Shown here: piece after piece, positions 1-14,191 of the stretch | How positions within the stretch are numbered: the first letter of the stretch is position 1 | Layout: the number at the start of each line of letters is the position of its first letter | NCBI RefSeq assembly: GCF_905475345.1 | Contig: NC_066597.1 | Coordinates: forward strand, 518,001 to 582,000 | Source of the DNA: Vespula vulgaris | Taxonomy: Eukaryota > Arthropoda > Insecta > Hymenoptera > Vespidae | Length of the DNA stretch: 64,000 nt | Direction: 5' to 3' | Notes under the pieces: generated by a model | Seen by the model: only the letters and a program-made list of their open reading frames with translations | Database searches by the model: none | Told to the model about the DNA's origin: nothing | Program-made: the position numbers and the translations under genes

Positions 1-343
1 TGCATTGAAATAAGATATACCTCAAAGTCAATACGACTTAGATTTTGCACAAGCAACAACAATAAATTACTGTTATATAATTCTTGTGCCAATTGAGCCA
101 CAACAATATCTGCCTGTGGTTCAGTTTCAGCAGTTCCATATAACATATTTTTTATGTGTACAAGATTTTTGCTGACATCCTCTTGAGCCTAAAAGTGAAT
201 GTATTTCATCATAGAAACCGAAATGTATACTTGCAACATACCTTTTCTACCTTCTTGTCACCCCGCTCCAATGCATTTACTGCTTCCTTGAGAGCCTTTA
301 CCACCTCCGCCGGACTTTTTTGAGACTTTCCGAACAGAGGCAT
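1..343 (-). CDS. Mo25: Mo25 / CAB39 scaffold protein, N-terminal part (runs off left edge)
   Basis: Two coding exons are visible, 343-242 (34 codons) and 188-21 (56 codons). The first ends on a GTATG donor, the second starts after a TTTTAG acceptor and ends at GTATAT, and both boundaries are phase 0. The start is the ATG at 343 (MPLFGKSQKSPAEVV). The 90 residues match the N-terminus of calcium-binding protein 39, with the family signatures 'KSPAEVVKALKEA' and 'VAQLAQELYNS'. Mo25 is a cytosolic helical-repeat scaffold that activates LKB1 together with STRAD, and also GCK-type STE20 kinases. The rest of the gene (about 250 residues in the family) lies left of the window. It is divergent from Atg3. 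Confidence 0.93.
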
Positions 344-3016
344 GTTTCTTATAAGATGCACACCTTGTGGATCATGTGCGAAAAATAAAAGTAGACTGTT
401 ATGTGGTTTTGGTATTACTAATCATGTATAAAATGTAAGAAGGACTTTGACATAGTAACTGAAACCTTTTTCATGAATGTGGTAGGTAGCAATCAGGATG
501 CAGTTTCCAGATTTCAGGTATCCTGTAAAGAGAATAATCTGATTATGTTTTTAAATAATAATGCATATATTTATGCAAAATATAAAGAATATCAGATAAA
601 TTAGAAATAATGTTACATTGCAAATGTTACAATTAATAAAGTAATTAAATTCTACATAAATAATACTTGATAAATAATTTTTAAATTCTATTTGTATATC
701 GTATATTCAAATGTAAAGTAATTACTTACAATACTGCAATGCAATAATATATCATGGAATGACAAAAATATATACAAGTTAGTGGAAGATAAATTATAAC
801 AAAAATAAGATATTAAATATATTAATTTTCCATGAAATTCTATGAAATGTGATATATTGTTGCTGTAAATATTAAATAATGCTATATATATATATACATA
901 TATATAAAAGAAAAAATATATATATAACTATAAAATTATTTTTGTAATTTTATGAATATACACACTTTTAATGTAACTTGTTAATAGAAAATAATTATAT
1001 ACATTCATTACTATTATTCATTATTTTAAAATATACTAAAATTCAACAAATATACTACATAAGATAACAATTATAAAACATTAATATTATATTAAAAGTA
1101 GATTAGAGTATATTTTTTTAACATGTTAATATATTAATATGTATATATAGCATTTATACTTTATGAAATCTCTAAAAAAAGCTATAAAAATATATATTAT
1201 TATACTGTGATAAGTGTTTATAAATATCAAGATATATATATTTTTTATAATATACATGAAATAAATAAGTAATTTTAACAGGTGCAACTGTAAATACTTA
1301 ACAGTTCATGTTTCGTTATCTATACTAATTGAATGTACAATCTAATATATTTCATAAAAAAATACATGTTCAAGAAATAACTATTACAGAAAAACAAATG
1401 AAAATATTATAAAGATAAATCTAATGGAAAAATAAGATTGTCAGAATTATTTTCTAGTACATTAAAAAAAAGAACTAAAAGATCATCTGACACTTCCTTT
1501 ACCTTTAAATTTATAGTTTCTTAGTAGACCATTAAATTGTCCACATTTTTATATGTTACGTACGATTTCAGATGTCATTGCTTTTTTATAAATGTAGTTG
1601 GTAATATTATCAAAATTATAACGTACAGTTATATTAGAGGTGATATAAATAATTTTCCATCTGCATAAGCATTAAGTTTCGGTGATCTAACCTAAAAATA
1701 TTCATTCTTAAAAAACTAAATCTTTAACTAATCCGAGCACTGAAATATGTGTTGCGAAGAATAGAAGAAGGCGCTGTGGATAGTTAAAATAACAGGAATG
1801 TAACGATTATTATAATTGATAAATATATACTAAAAATGGTGGGCGAACGTAAGGATGATTTTAGGTATTGACACACAGGTAAGTAACAGTAAAAGTCTGG
1901 AATGAAACTAAAAACAACCGACATAAAATGACTAAAGCATCATGCGAATGATAAAATTAGAAGAATTATTAAATAACATTTAACATCTTACGAGAAACGA
2001 GTTAAAATGATATTTAAATTGATTGCGAAGTTCTGCTTAGCTGTGTTCCAAAAATTCAAACGAAGTAATATAACCTGTCATACAAGTAAAATATTATGCA
2101 ATGAATTGTAAACTGATCTTACCATTCAATCTTATTCCAAATTCGATTGCAAACTTGTCTTGATGTATATAATACTGTAACTTTCTAGTTTAGAAGTTCA
2201 TATATAAGGCAAATAGTTTATGTATGTGTGTATAAAGACCAATTTGTGTGTCACGTTAAAAATCATATACTGGATCTGATCGACAAGTTTATAATCTCGT
2301 TTATATAGGATTTAACATTATCTCATGTTAATCGTATTTATCACTAAAAAATTGTTTTATATACACAATCGTACAAATTCGTTTACGAAAAGTATTTACT
2401 TTTTATAAATAATCCTAAAATAGTAGTGGTAATGTTATCGGCTTTAATATATTTCATTGTGTGACCAATCAAAATATACCACACCTGAGAACATTGGAAG
2501 GTTCATTTTATTTTTTATTACTAATATTTTATTATTAATATTAGAGTAACGATATTCGCGCGCAAAAGTTATTAAAATCTAAATATAAATCCATATAAAT
2601 ATTGTAAGTAATTTAAAAAACATTAGTTTTCCTATAGACGTGTACGCATTTCGTTAAATATATTTTCTTACAAAATTATCCAATGAAAATAGATATTGAA
2701 CAAAATGCTTAACTTTTAGTGCGACGGATCTTTCCATTAGAAATCACCCTAATATTCTAACGAATAGCCAGCTGTAATTCTGTCATGCGAAGTCACGTAC
2801 GAATGAAAGGTTGTGGTACGAATCGATAGCAGTGAAAAAGCGACAGGCAAAAGAAAGCGTTTCGTTTATGTATTGTCTAATACTGTCATAAAAAATCGGC
2901 AGACCTGTTTATTTAATACCGGCATGCACTGTGATTTTTTGTGAATAATAAATTAGATTGTTATATTTTCAAAACAGAATCATTCGTTGATAAGAAACTA
3001 CACGAATTTGTCTATA
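344..3016. other. Divergent intergenic region between Mo25 and Atg3
   Basis: About 2.7 kb of very AT-rich DNA separates the two start codons. It must hold the promoters and 5' UTRs of both genes. I see poly-A/T runs and short TA tracts (for example near 880-930) but no open frame resembling a protein and no RNA gene. Sequence is somewhat less AT-rich around 2740-2870, just upstream of Atg3, a plausible core-promoter location; this is inference. Confidence 0.6.
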
Positions 3017-4444
3017 ATGCAAAGTGTTATAAATTCTGTAAAAGGTACAGCATTGGGTGTCGCAGAATACTTAACCCCTGTGTTAAAGGTATAATCTCCT
3101 ATTTTCTTTCATACTATTTGTTTTTCTAAACAATTATAAAAATAAATTTTCATCAAATATTATCATAATAATTTCGATGATTATATCAACATAATTCTGA
3201 TATTTTTTGATTTCCTAGGAAAGTAAGTTTAGAGAAACAGGTGTATTGACACCAGAAGAATTTGTAGCTGCTGGTGATCATCTTGTACATCATTGTCCTA
3301 CTTGGCAATGGGCTACAGGCGATGAAGATAGAGCAAAGTCATATTTGCCAAAAGAAAAACAATTTTTACTTACTCGTAATGTTCCTTGTACACGCAGATG
3401 TAAACAGGTATTAGTTATATATTTACATTGTTATTAATTGAGAATACATATGATTTCTTTCATTTAAATTTAGATTGAGTACAGCAAAGAACAAGAATGT
3501 ATTATAGAAGCTGATGATCCAGAAGGTGGATGGGTTGATACTCATCACTTTGATACAACTCTAGGTGGTATAGATGACAGAGTAACAGAAATGACATTAG
3601 AAGAAAATCAACCGATTCAATCATTAGATGAAAATGATTCTTGTGAAGGTGATGAAGATGATGAAGAAGCTGCTGATATGGAAGCATTTGAAATAAGTGG
3701 CATGCTTGATGAACAAGACAAGGTACAAGAAACGTACTAAATATTTCATTAATATATCATGTAATTATTTACAAATTAATATATTATTTTGATGAATTGT
3801 TGTAGTTTACTGCTGAGACTTCAAAAAAGATTGCAAAAGAAAAAACAGAATTGTTTTCTGAAGGAGAAATTATCCATACACGCACCTATGATTTATACAT
3901 TACCTATGATAAATATTACCAAACACCTCGATTGTGGCTTTGTGGTTATGATGAGGTTAGTCTATTAAAACAGACACACACACACACACACACACACACA
4001 TACTCAATTAAACATTTTTTTATAATTAGTAATTAATTCAATAAAATTACTACTTAAATTATTTTGTAGAATCGAAAGCCACTTACGGTAGAAAAAATGT
4101 ATGAAGATGTTAGTCAAGATCATGCTAAAAAAACTGTGACGATGGAAATACATCCTCATTTACCTGGACCACCAATGGCTTCTGTTCATCCATGCAGGTA
4201 TTAATTACATGCCATCTAATTAAGCAACAATATTATTTAAAATTTTTATACAAATGGGTTATATTTTCCATTGTAATATGTACATAGACATGCTGAAGTG
4301 ATGAAGAAAATTGTAGAAACAGTAATGGAGGGTGGCCGGGAACTTGGTGTCCATATGTATCTCATAATATTTTTAAAATTCGTACAATCTGTTATACCTA
4401 CGATTGAATATGATTATACCCAAAATTTTATGCTAACAGCATAA
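3017..4444 (+). CDS. Atg3: Autophagy-related protein 3 (E2-like conjugating enzyme)
   Basis: Six exons (3017-3088, 3219-3407, 3474-3722, 3806-3955, 4070-4197, 4288-4444) join in frame to 314 residues, the same length as vertebrate ATG3. The start is the ATG at 3017 (MQSVINSVKG); an earlier GTG-initiated frame at 2941 is in another frame and is a shadow. Atg3 accepts Atg8/LC3 from the E1 Atg7 as a thioester and transfers it to phosphatidylethanolamine on phagophore membranes. Visible landmarks are the N-terminal amphipathic segment, the 'HHCPTWQWATG' block, an acidic flexible loop (about residues 120-170), and the catalytic 'SVHPC' with Cys262 near the end of exon 5, followed by the 'EGGRELGVHMYL' C-terminal core. 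An AC microsatellite lies in intron 4. Confidence 0.97.
3974..4001. repeat. (AC)n microsatellite in Atg3 intron 4
   Basis: About 14 uninterrupted AC dinucleotides sit inside the intron between exons 4 and 5 of Atg3. It is a simple repeat, expected to be length-polymorphic. Confidence 0.95.
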
Positions 4445-5379
4445 ACATACATAACTAGTTAAGTGTATTACAAACTTATAAATATGGCTATGTAATGCAA
4501 ACGTATATACGTCAATGTCAATTATGATTATACTCGACTTAATGAATTTACTTGCACATAAGTAATCATAATTGGAATTCTTTATATACGTATCAAATTT
4601 AATGTATGTTTATCTTAAAAAATGTTTAATGTTATAAATCTTAAAAGCCTGCTACTCTATTATTTTTCTATAAGAAATACTCACAATTGCTTTGTTATAT
4701 AATTCTTTGTATGCATTTGAAACATATATCCAACGATGGATGTAATTAATTATGCCAATTTAGAATTTATTCTTCATGTTCGTCTTTGTCAGCTAATGAG
4801 AAACTATGTAATCTACTTACTCTATCATTGGAGAAGTTCTAACATTGTAATTGGATGAGTTAAATAAAATTTGAATAAATTTTTATATGACTTAAAAATT
4901 ATGCATAATACTAAGAAGTATTTGTGATATGATTTAGTTTTAATTATGTACATTGTTCTAAAAACTCATATTTGCAGCTAGTGCAAAAAATGTATTACAA
5001 CATTTCATTTTTGTTATATATACCATAGTACAAATCAATAAATTACCGTTTTGTTATAAAATTTGGATATTGGATATTACGATAACACTAGCATCAAAAT
5101 CTTCATATTTTTATCCAACTTCCAAAGTTATTTAGCCCTACAATATTTAAAACAATTTGGGAAGGGTTTATCATTTGATTCTGATGTTAAAAACAGGTTT
5201 CTTTTTTTAATTGAATGTATGACAGAAATTTTTGTATATAATATATTTTTTTTTTACAAATAATGGCATTAATAAAGAAATTAGAATGTTTCAGTGTATT
5301 TTTTGAAGAAATTATTTTATAATTCCACTATATCTAAGGTGTTTATCTATTAATATACAACACAATGTAAAGTATAAGT
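4445..5379 (+). other. Atg3 3' UTR and downstream spacer
   Basis: No coding potential is seen. AATAAA-type poly(A) signals occur at 4863 and again around 4874 and 5036, so the Atg3 message probably ends within this stretch. The repeat array begins at about 5380. Confidence 0.6.
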
Positions 5380-5433
5380 ACATTAATGTTTAATTAGAAT
5401 TAGAAAGAAAAGATTTTGGAAACGCACTGAAAT

Positions 5434-5539
5434 ATGCAGCCATTCGCCCGGTAGTACTTGAGTTATATAGTTTAGACTTAGATTTGCATATTTCGCAAGC
5501 ACTACCGACCCAGGTCCCACCGCGTGGAGGTAGCTGCAT
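5434..5539. repeat. Hairpin core 1
   Basis: The left arm is ATGCAGC...CGGTAGTACTTG and the right arm CAAGCACTACCG...GCTGCAT, with one mismatch in the inner stem and an AT-rich loop. The right arm is followed by the conserved 'CCCACCGCGTGG' block. Confidence 0.85.
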
Positions 5540-7384
5540 CTGGGGACCCACGGGCTAACGGTGACTCTACTTTTTACTACTTCTACTACTATCAAGAAAG
5601 CAAAGCAACGGGGCGACCTCCACTCCCGACGAATTCAAGCCTCCAAACGCTAAAATTGCAGCCCCATGCGTCTCCGCATTTGGGAACCGACTTACGCATA
5701 GCTCAACTATCCAACATCGGAAGCTTCGATCACCACTTGAGCACACCCGATTGTGCTTCGCGACAAACGCCGGAACCCAAGATTGAATCCTACCGCACTC
5801 ACAGATACTTACGCGAGTATTCCGGTAACACTCACGCGAGTATGTTGAGTACGTAAGAGCCAATTTTGGACTTAATCGCGCCCGAGAACACCAACGCCTA
5901 TGCCAGCCGACATAAGCGAGTGTCCTTCTATCTTGCCCGAACGGGAGAAAAGAAATCCTTCTACGTCAGAGGTAGAAAGACTCTTTAAACACCCGTATAA
6001 AAATCTAAGTCCCTCCATGGTCCTTGGGTGACGCAACGATTGCTGCACCTGGAAATAAACGGACTAACGAGGATTCTACTCTAAAATCCACGAACCGAAA
6101 TGCCTTTCCGCTTCGGGAGCTTCGAGCTTCTCAGCAAACTGGAGATGTATAAAACCCCGCTTACAGATTGCTCCACCGTCCACACCGTCGGCTTCAAACA
6201 TTTCGAGACACGACCGGTCGTGTCTATATTTCGATATTTTAAAAAACGAAGTCCTCGGTAGGACTAAATCTCGCGATCGCGAACACCCACGCGCGTGCCG
6301 GCCGTCGCGCGCCTGAGTGTTTTCCCTATCATTCGCGTACGAAAGCAAGGAGACATACCCTCCCAGCATATAATAAAAATTATATGCGGAGAGGTTCCTT
6401 TAACTTCCGTATAAAAATCCCAGGATGATAGGTCCAGCGGTCACCTAACTTGAAACAGAAAAAGAATAAAAGATAAAGAGTTAATTATATGCAAAAATAA
6501 TATGCAATATTATATGAAAAAAGCCATTTATATAAAAATATACATTTGAAATCAAAATGCAATTAAACAATAGTATTAATAATTAATAAATAAATTAATG
6601 ATTAAGTAAAATAAATAAAAAACAAATATACTATTAAAACTTCCCTGTAAAAATTTAATTTCACGATGATTGATCCCTCGGTGATCGGTCTCTCGATGAT
6701 CTAACCTGAAACAGAAAAAGGATGAAAGAAGAAGAGCAAAGGGAAAAGAGAAAAAAGAAAAGAGCGGAAGAAAAGAAGAGAAGAAACGAAGAAAAGTGTC
6801 TGTGAGAAAGATAGAATTCAGACAAATGGATAAGTATCTCGAAGATCATTTCAGTAGATAAAAATCAGAGTACCATAAATGAGTTTAATTTTTCCCTAGT
6901 GAAAGAACGAAACCCGCACAGAAGCCCACGCCCGAGGGCCCCTCCCAAGGGTCCCACCCGAGAGAAGTTAAAATAATTAATCTCGAATAATTGCTTCAAT
7001 TATTATATAGATATTGAATAAATGAAAGGGTATATAATAAATAAAAATGTAGAGTAATTCAATAAATAAATTTCACGAAAAACGATCACTTGATGATTTG
7101 TCTCTCGATGATTGATGTCTCCATCATCTAACTTGAAACAGAAAAAGAATAAAAGAAGAAGAGTTTAAGAGAATTATTATAAATAATAATTAATAAAAGT
7201 GAATAAGAATAAATAGGAAAGACAGCGATACAAAAGTTTTCCGCACGTTTCTCTACTAAATTATTTTAGAATATTGCTACATTTAATTTATCTATCTCTC
7301 GACATATGATTAACACTGGAAAATATAATGAATTTAATATCTAGTTAGAATTAAAAGGAAGAGATTTTGGAAAAACATTGAAAT

Positions 7385-7562
7385 ATGCAGCCATTCGCCC
7401 GGTAGTACTTGCGTTCTAACTAAATTATATTTATAATTTAGTTATAGATTTTAGATACTATATATAATTTAGTTACAGATTTTAGATATAATTGAGACAT
7501 AGATTTCAATATATATGGCAAGTACTACCGACCCAGGTCCCACCGCGTGGAGGTAGCTGCAT
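7385..7562. repeat. Hairpin core 2 (long loop)
   Basis: The inner arms CGGTAGTACTTG and CAAGTACTACCG are perfectly complementary. The loop is about 90 nt and contains repeated 'TATAATTTAGTTA' units. The core is near-identical to core 6. Confidence 0.88.
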
Positions 7563-8456
7563 CTAGGGACCCACGGGCTAACGGGGGCTCTACTCTAAAA
7601 TTCGCGTGACCGGCGTGATCAAATGATCGGCGTTCTATAAAACGAAGTCCCCGGTAGGACTTTTAATCGCGCCCGATACTCCCGGGAGTGTTATAATAAC
7701 GGTGACTCTACTCTAAGATCGCGTTCGCGGCGTTCACGCACCAACCGAGAATTCAGGCGGCTAACTGGAGGAGGGTCAGTCCACGCTTACGGATAGCAAT
7801 CCATACCGCTCGGTAGCACACGAACCGACACACGACCGGTCATTATTCGGTTTAGCAATCAAACGAAGTCCATTACCGTAGGACTTTTATTCGCGCCCGA
7901 GAACACCACGTCTGTGCCCGCCGACACAGGCGTGAGAGTTCTTCCTATCTTACCCGTATTCGCGTCTAGCAATCGATTATGAAACGGACCTTTGGACGAT
8001 ATATCGGAACCTCGCCGATATATCGAAATCCGCGAAGAAGAGGAAAAGAAGAAGAGAAAGAGAGCCGGAACATGCGCGCACGTGAATCCGATAAAACTCA
8101 GAAGAATAGAAAGAAAGGATATCCGGAAGTTATAATGAAACACCTGCGAAAACGATGAAATTGAATTAGAAAAGATGGTCCGAACCAAAACCAGAGTACC
8201 AAAATCGAGTTGGATTTTTCGATACTGAAAGAAGGAGACCCGCACAGAAGCCCACGCCCATGAGCCCCACCCATGGGACCCTCCCGAGAGAATAATTGTT
8301 CAATTATTACGTATCTATGCGTTTTAATGAAAAGAAGTGACCGTGCGCTTATTGCCGAATATACGGAAAATGTAAGAACCGATGCAAAATGTACGTACTT
8401 CGATGTTTAAGTTGAAATTACAAAGAAAATATTTTGGAAAAAGAACTCTTCGAAAA

Positions 8457-8550
8457 CGCAGCCATTCGCTCGGCAATACTTGCATTTCATAGGTTTCTGA
8501 AACAACACAAGTAATTCCGACCCAGGTCCCACCGCGTGGAGGTTGCTGCA
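8457..8550. repeat. Hairpin core 3 (CGGCAATACTTG variant)
   Basis: Variant core with left arm CGGCAATACTTG and right arm CAAGTAATTCCG; the inner stem has mismatches. The short loop contains TTTCATAGGTTTCTG. It is a near copy of core 7. Confidence 0.85.
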
Positions 8551-9781
8551 CTTGGAGACCCACGGTCTAACGGGGACTCTACTCTAAAATCCACGATCCG
8601 AGATGCCTTTCCGCTTCGGGAGCTTCGGGCTTCTCAGCAAACTGGAGATGTATAAAACCCCGCTTACAGATTGCTCCACTGTCCACACCGTCGGCTTCAG
8701 ACATCTCGAGACACGACCGGTCGTGTCTATATTTCGATTTCAAAAATCAAAACGTAGTCCTCGGTAGGACTTTTTCTCGCGTTCGCGAACACCCACGCGC
8801 GTGCCGGCCGTCACGCACGTGAGTGTTTTCCCTATCATTCGCGTACGGAAGCAAGGAGACATACCCTCCCTACATATAACAAGAATTATATGCAGAGAGG
8901 TTCCATTAACTTCCGTGTAAAAATCCCACGATGATCCGTCCCTCGATCACCTAATCTGAAACAAAAGAAAAATAAAAGAAGAAATAAATGTAAGAATAAA
9001 AATTAAATATAAGAGCAAAAATTATATGCAAAAAGACATTTATATTCAAGAACTTCCCTGTAAAAATTTAATTTTACGATGATCGGCCCCTGGATCACCT
9101 GACCTGAAACAGGAGAAGAATAGATATAATAGTAAAAGATAGATATAATAGCAAAAATTAAAAAGATAATAATAATTAAATATAAGAGCAAAAATGAAAA
9201 AGATAATAAAAATTAAATATAAGAGTAAAAATTATATGCAAAATTATATACAAAAAGACATTTATATTCAAAATCTTCCCTGTAAAAATTTAATTTGACG
9301 ATGAACGGTCCCTGGATGATCGCTCCCTTGATGATCTAAACTGAAATAGAAAAAGAATGAAAGAAAAAGAGAAATGGAAGAGAAAGAAAAAGAAAAGGGG
9401 AGAAGAAAAGAAAAAATGAGAAAAAGCTGTAGAAAATGCCGAGACGGCAGCCCGCACAAAGGCCCACACCCGAGGGCCCCTCCCAAGGGTCCCACCCGAG
9501 ATCAGTCATTAATAAAAATTAATAAAAGTAATTAATAAAATGAATAACAGGATAATATTATTAATGAAAGTATGTAATTAATAAAAGAAAATAAGAATAA
9601 ATAGGAACGAAAGAGAACATAAGTGCGGCAGAAAAGTATGTGCGTTTTCTTAGAAAATTAACTTAGAATTTTGATATATTCAATTTATTTATATGCCGAA
9701 ATCTAACTAACAATTTAAAATGTAATTAATTTAACATCTAATTCATATTAGACAGAAAAGAGACTTTGAAAACATCGAAAT

Positions 9782-9923
9782 ATGCAGCCATCCGCCCGGT
9801 AGTACTTGCGTTGTATAATTATATATATAATTTAGTTATAGATTTTACATTTTACTTAAACATTGATTTCGATATTTCGCAAGTACTACCGACCCAGGTC
9901 CCACCGCGTGGAGGTAGCTGCAT
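9782..9923. repeat. Hairpin core 4
   Basis: The inner arms CGGTAGTACTTG and CAAGTACTACCG are perfectly complementary, and the outer ATGCAGC/GCTGCAT arms are intact. The AT-rich loop is about 60 nt. Confidence 0.87.
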
Positions 9924-11279
9924 CTGGGGACCCACGAACTAACGGGGACTCTACTCTCTAAGATTCGCGAGACCGGTGTGAGCAAATAATCGCCGAACAA
10001 ATAAAACGAAGTCCTCGGTAGGACTTTTAATCGCGCTCGGACACTCACGTGAGTGTCCGAATGACTCTACTTCAAAATACGCATTACCGGCGTAATCTTA
10101 TCTATATATTAAGCAAGTAAAACTAAGTCCACGGTAGGACACTTAATTCGCGCCCGAACACTCACGTGGTGTTAGTACAACGGTAACTCTACTCTAAAAT
10201 ACGCGTTCCCGGTATTCGCGAGGTAACATGAGCGAACAGAGACATCGAGTCCGCAACGGTATCCTACTAGGGATGACGTTGAGGCCGTCAGCCTCGGATG
10301 CCCACATCCCGCCTTTAAGCACGACCGTCCGTGCCTTTCGCATTTCGAACATTAAAACGAGGTCCACGGTAGGACCTTTAATCGCGCCCGAACACTCACG
10401 TGAGCGTTAGAATAACGGTGACTCTACTCTAATTCGCGGTCCCGCGGGGTTGCATACACCTCACCATGGACTCAGGTGACTATAGATATAAGGTGGGTCA
10501 GTCAACGGACTGAACATCCTTACAAATAGCCATAAACCATCCTCCTCAGTAGCACATAGACCGTCTCACTCTACAGTCATCCGATGACCGTATCACGACC
10601 GGTCATTTATTCGGTTTTAGCAATCAAACGAAGTCCATTATCGTAGGACTTTTAATCGCGCCCGAGAACACCACGCCTGTGTCCGCCGACACACGCACAA
10701 ATGTTCTTTTTATCCTACCCGTATTCGCGCCTAACGATGGATTATGAACCGAACCATTCGACGATACATCGGACCTTTGCCGATATATCGAAAACTGTGA
10801 AGAAGAGGAGAAGAAGAAGAGAAAGAGAAGAAAAGGAAGCCGGAACGTGCGCGCATGTTAAAACGATAGAACTTGGAAGAAAAGAGAGAAAAGAATACCT
10901 GTAAGATGGAATGAAACACGTATGCATGTGAAAAAGATGGAATTGAAAGGAAGAGAAGAGAAGAGAAAAGAAAAGAAAAGAAAAGGAATGATGGATCCGA
11001 TCAAAACCAGAGTACGAAACTCAAGCTCGATTTTTCGGTACTGAAAGAAGACCCGCACAGAAGCCCACGCCCATGAGCCCCACCCATGGGACCCACCCGA
11101 GAGAAACCATAATAATCAATCTCGATTAATTATTACATTATAGAGCTATGCGTTTCAATGAATAGGAATAACTGTAAACTTATTGCTGAATATAAAAGTG
11201 TAAGAAAGAATGTAAAATGTACGTTCTTCGATATTCAATTTCGAATTACATAGAGGAAATTTTAGAAAAGCCTTAAAGA

Positions 11280-11374
11280 ACGCAGCCATTCGCTCGGCAA
11301 TACTTGCACACCACAAGATTTTGACGAAACGCAAGTACTTCCGACCCAGGTCCCACAGCGTGGAGGTTGCTGCA
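11280..11374. repeat. Hairpin core 5 (CGGCAATACTTG variant)
   Basis: Variant core with right arm CAAGTACTTCCG; the conserved downstream block carries a C-to-A change (CCCACAGCGTGG). Confidence 0.82.
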
Positions 11375-13025
11375 GTTAGAGACCCGCGGACTAACGGTGA
11401 CTCTACTTTTTACTACTTCTACTACTATCAAGAAAGCAAAGCAACGGGGCGACTTCCACTCCCGACGAATTCAAGCCTCCAAACGCTAAAATTGCAGCCC
11501 CATGCGTCTCCGCATTTGGGAACCGACTTACGCATAACTCAACTATCCAACATCGGAAGCTTCGATCACCACTTGAGCACACCCGATTGTGCTTCGCGAC
11601 AAACGCCGGAACCCAAGATCGAATCCTACCGCACTCACAGATACTTACGCGAGTATTCCGGTAACACTCACGCGAGTATGTTGAGTACGTAAGAGCCAAT
11701 TTTGGACTTAATCGCGCCCGAGAACACCAACGCCTATGCCAGCCGACATAAGCGAGTGTCCTTCTATCTTGCCCGAACGGGAGAAAAGAAATCCTTCTAC
11801 GCCAGAGGTAGAAAGACTCTTTAAACACCCGTATAAAAATCTAAGTCCCTCCATGGTCCTTGGGTGACGCAACGATTGCTGCACCTGGAAATAAACGGAC
11901 TAACGAGGATTCTACTCTAAAATCCACGAACCGAAATGCCTTTCCGCTTCGGGAGCTTCGAGCTTCTCAGCAAACTGGAGATGTATAAAACCCCGCTTAC
12001 AGATTGCTCCACCGTCCACACCGTCGGCTTCAAACATTTCGAGACACGACCGGTCGTGTCTATATTTCGATATTTTAAAAAACGAAGTCCTCGGTAGGAC
12101 TAAATCTCGCGATCGCGAACACCCACGCGCGTGCCGGCCGTCACGCGCCTGAGTGTTTTCCCTATCATTCGCGTACGGAAGCAAGGAGACATACCCTCCC
12201 AGCATATAATAAAAATTATATGCGGAGAGGTTCCATTAACTTCCGTGTAAAAATCCCGCGATGTTAGGTCCGACGATCACCTAACTTGAAACAGAAAAAC
12301 AGGTAATTATATGCAAAAATAATATGCAATATTATATGCAAAAAGCCATTTATATATAAATATATATTTAAAATCAAATTATAATTAAACAATAATATTA
12401 CTAATTAAAAAATAAATTAATGAATAAATAAAATAAAAAAAAACAAATAAGATTAAAATTTTGCTGTAAAAATTAATTTCATGATGATCGGTCCTTCGAT
12501 GATCTAACCTGAAACAGTAAAAAAGTAAAAGAAAGAAGATACCAGAAGAAGAAAGGAAAAAGAGAAACGAAGAAAAGATACACGAAATGTGCGCGTGAGA
12601 AAGATGGAATTCGGAACACTTGGATAAGTATCTCGAAAATCATGTCACCCGACGAAAATTAGATTACTACATTTCAGTTCGATTCTTCTGTACTGAAAGA
12701 AAGAAACCCGCCTAAGGCCCACACCCAAGGGCCCCTCCCAAGGGTCCCACCCGAAACTAGTCATAAATAAAAGTTAATAAAACTAATTAATATAATAAAG
12801 AAAAGGATATAATTCTAATAATTAAGAAAAGTATATAATTATTAAAAGTAAATTTCGAATAAATGGGAACGACAGGGAACATAAGTTCTTTTCAGAAAAT
12901 TAATTTATAATTTTGATATATTCCATTTATTCATCTGTGGAAATATAACTAACAATTTAAAATGTAATTAATTTGACGTCTGATTAAAATTAAACAGAAG
13001 AGAAATTTTGGAAAAACATTGAAAT

Positions 13026-13203
13026 ACGCAGCCATTCGCCCGGTAGTACTTGCGTTCTAACTAAATTATATTTATAATTTAGTTATAGATTTTAGATACT
13101 ATATATAATTTAGTTACAGATTTTAGATATAATTCAGACATAGATTTCAATATATATGGCAAGTACTACCGACCCAGGTCCCACCGCGTGGAGGTAGCTG
13201 CAT
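13026..13203. repeat. Hairpin core 6 (copy of core 2)
   Basis: Same loop length and sequence as core 2 at an offset of 5641 bp, inside a longer duplicated block. The outer left arm begins ACGCAGC instead of ATGCAGC. Confidence 0.87.
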
Positions 13204-14096
13204 CTAGGGACCCACGGGCTAACGGGGGCTCTACTCTAAAATTCGCGTGACCGGCGTGATCAAATGATCGGCGTTCTATAAAACGAAGTCCCCGGTAGGA
13301 CTTTTAATCGCGCCCGATACTCCCGGGAGTGTTATAATAACGGTGACTCTACTCTAAGATCGCGTTCGCGGCGTCCACGCACCAACCGAGAATTCAGGCG
13401 GCTAACTGGAGGAGGGTCAGTCCACGCTTACGGATAGCAATCCATACCGCTCGGTAGCACACGAACCGACACACGACCGGTCATTATTCGGTTTAGCAAT
13501 CAAACGAAGTCCATTACCGTAGGACTTTTATTCGCGCCCGAGAACACCACGTCTGTGCCCGCCGACACAGGCGTGAGAGTTCTTCCTATCTTACCCGTAT
13601 TCGCGTCTAGCAATCGATTATGAAACGGACCTTTGGACGATATATCGGAACCTCGCCGATATATCGAAATCCGCGAAGAAGAGGAAAGGAAGAAGAGAAA
13701 GAGAGCCGGAACATGCGCGCACGTGAGTCCGATAAAACTCAGAAGAATAGAAAGAAAGGATATCCGGAAGTTATAATGAAACACCTGCGAAAACGATGAA
13801 ATTGAATTAGAAAAGATGGTCCGAACCAAAACCAGAGTACCAAAATCGAGTTGGATTTTTCGATACTGAAAGAAGGAGACCCGCACAGAAGCCCACGCCC
13901 ATGAGCCCCACCCATGGGACCCTCCCGAGAGAATAATTGTTCAATTATTACGTATCTATGCGTTTTAATGAAAAGAAGTGACCGTGCGCTTATTGCCGAA
14001 TATACGGAAAATGTAAGAACCGATGCAAAATGTACGTACTTCGATGTTTAAGTTGAAATTACAAAGAAAATATTTTGGAAAAAGAACTCTTCGAAA

Positions 14097-14191
14097 ACGC
14101 AGCCATTCGCTCGGCAATACTTGCATTTCATAGGTTTCTGAAACAACACAAGTAATTCCGACCCAGGTCCCACCGCGTGGAGGTTGCTGCA
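14097..14191. repeat. Hairpin core 7 (copy of core 3)
   Basis: Same variant arms and loop as core 3, at the same 5641-bp offset. Confidence 0.85.

Noticed and set aside
2941..3129. 62-residue frame at the Atg3 5' end
   Set aside because: It begins with GTG and is in a different frame from the Atg3 start at 3017.
7859..13886. Near-identical 128-residue minus frames at 7859 and 13500
   Set aside because: Half of each is a translation of the pyrimidine tract (Phe/Ser/Leu-rich); no domain, and a third relative at 15815 is truncated.
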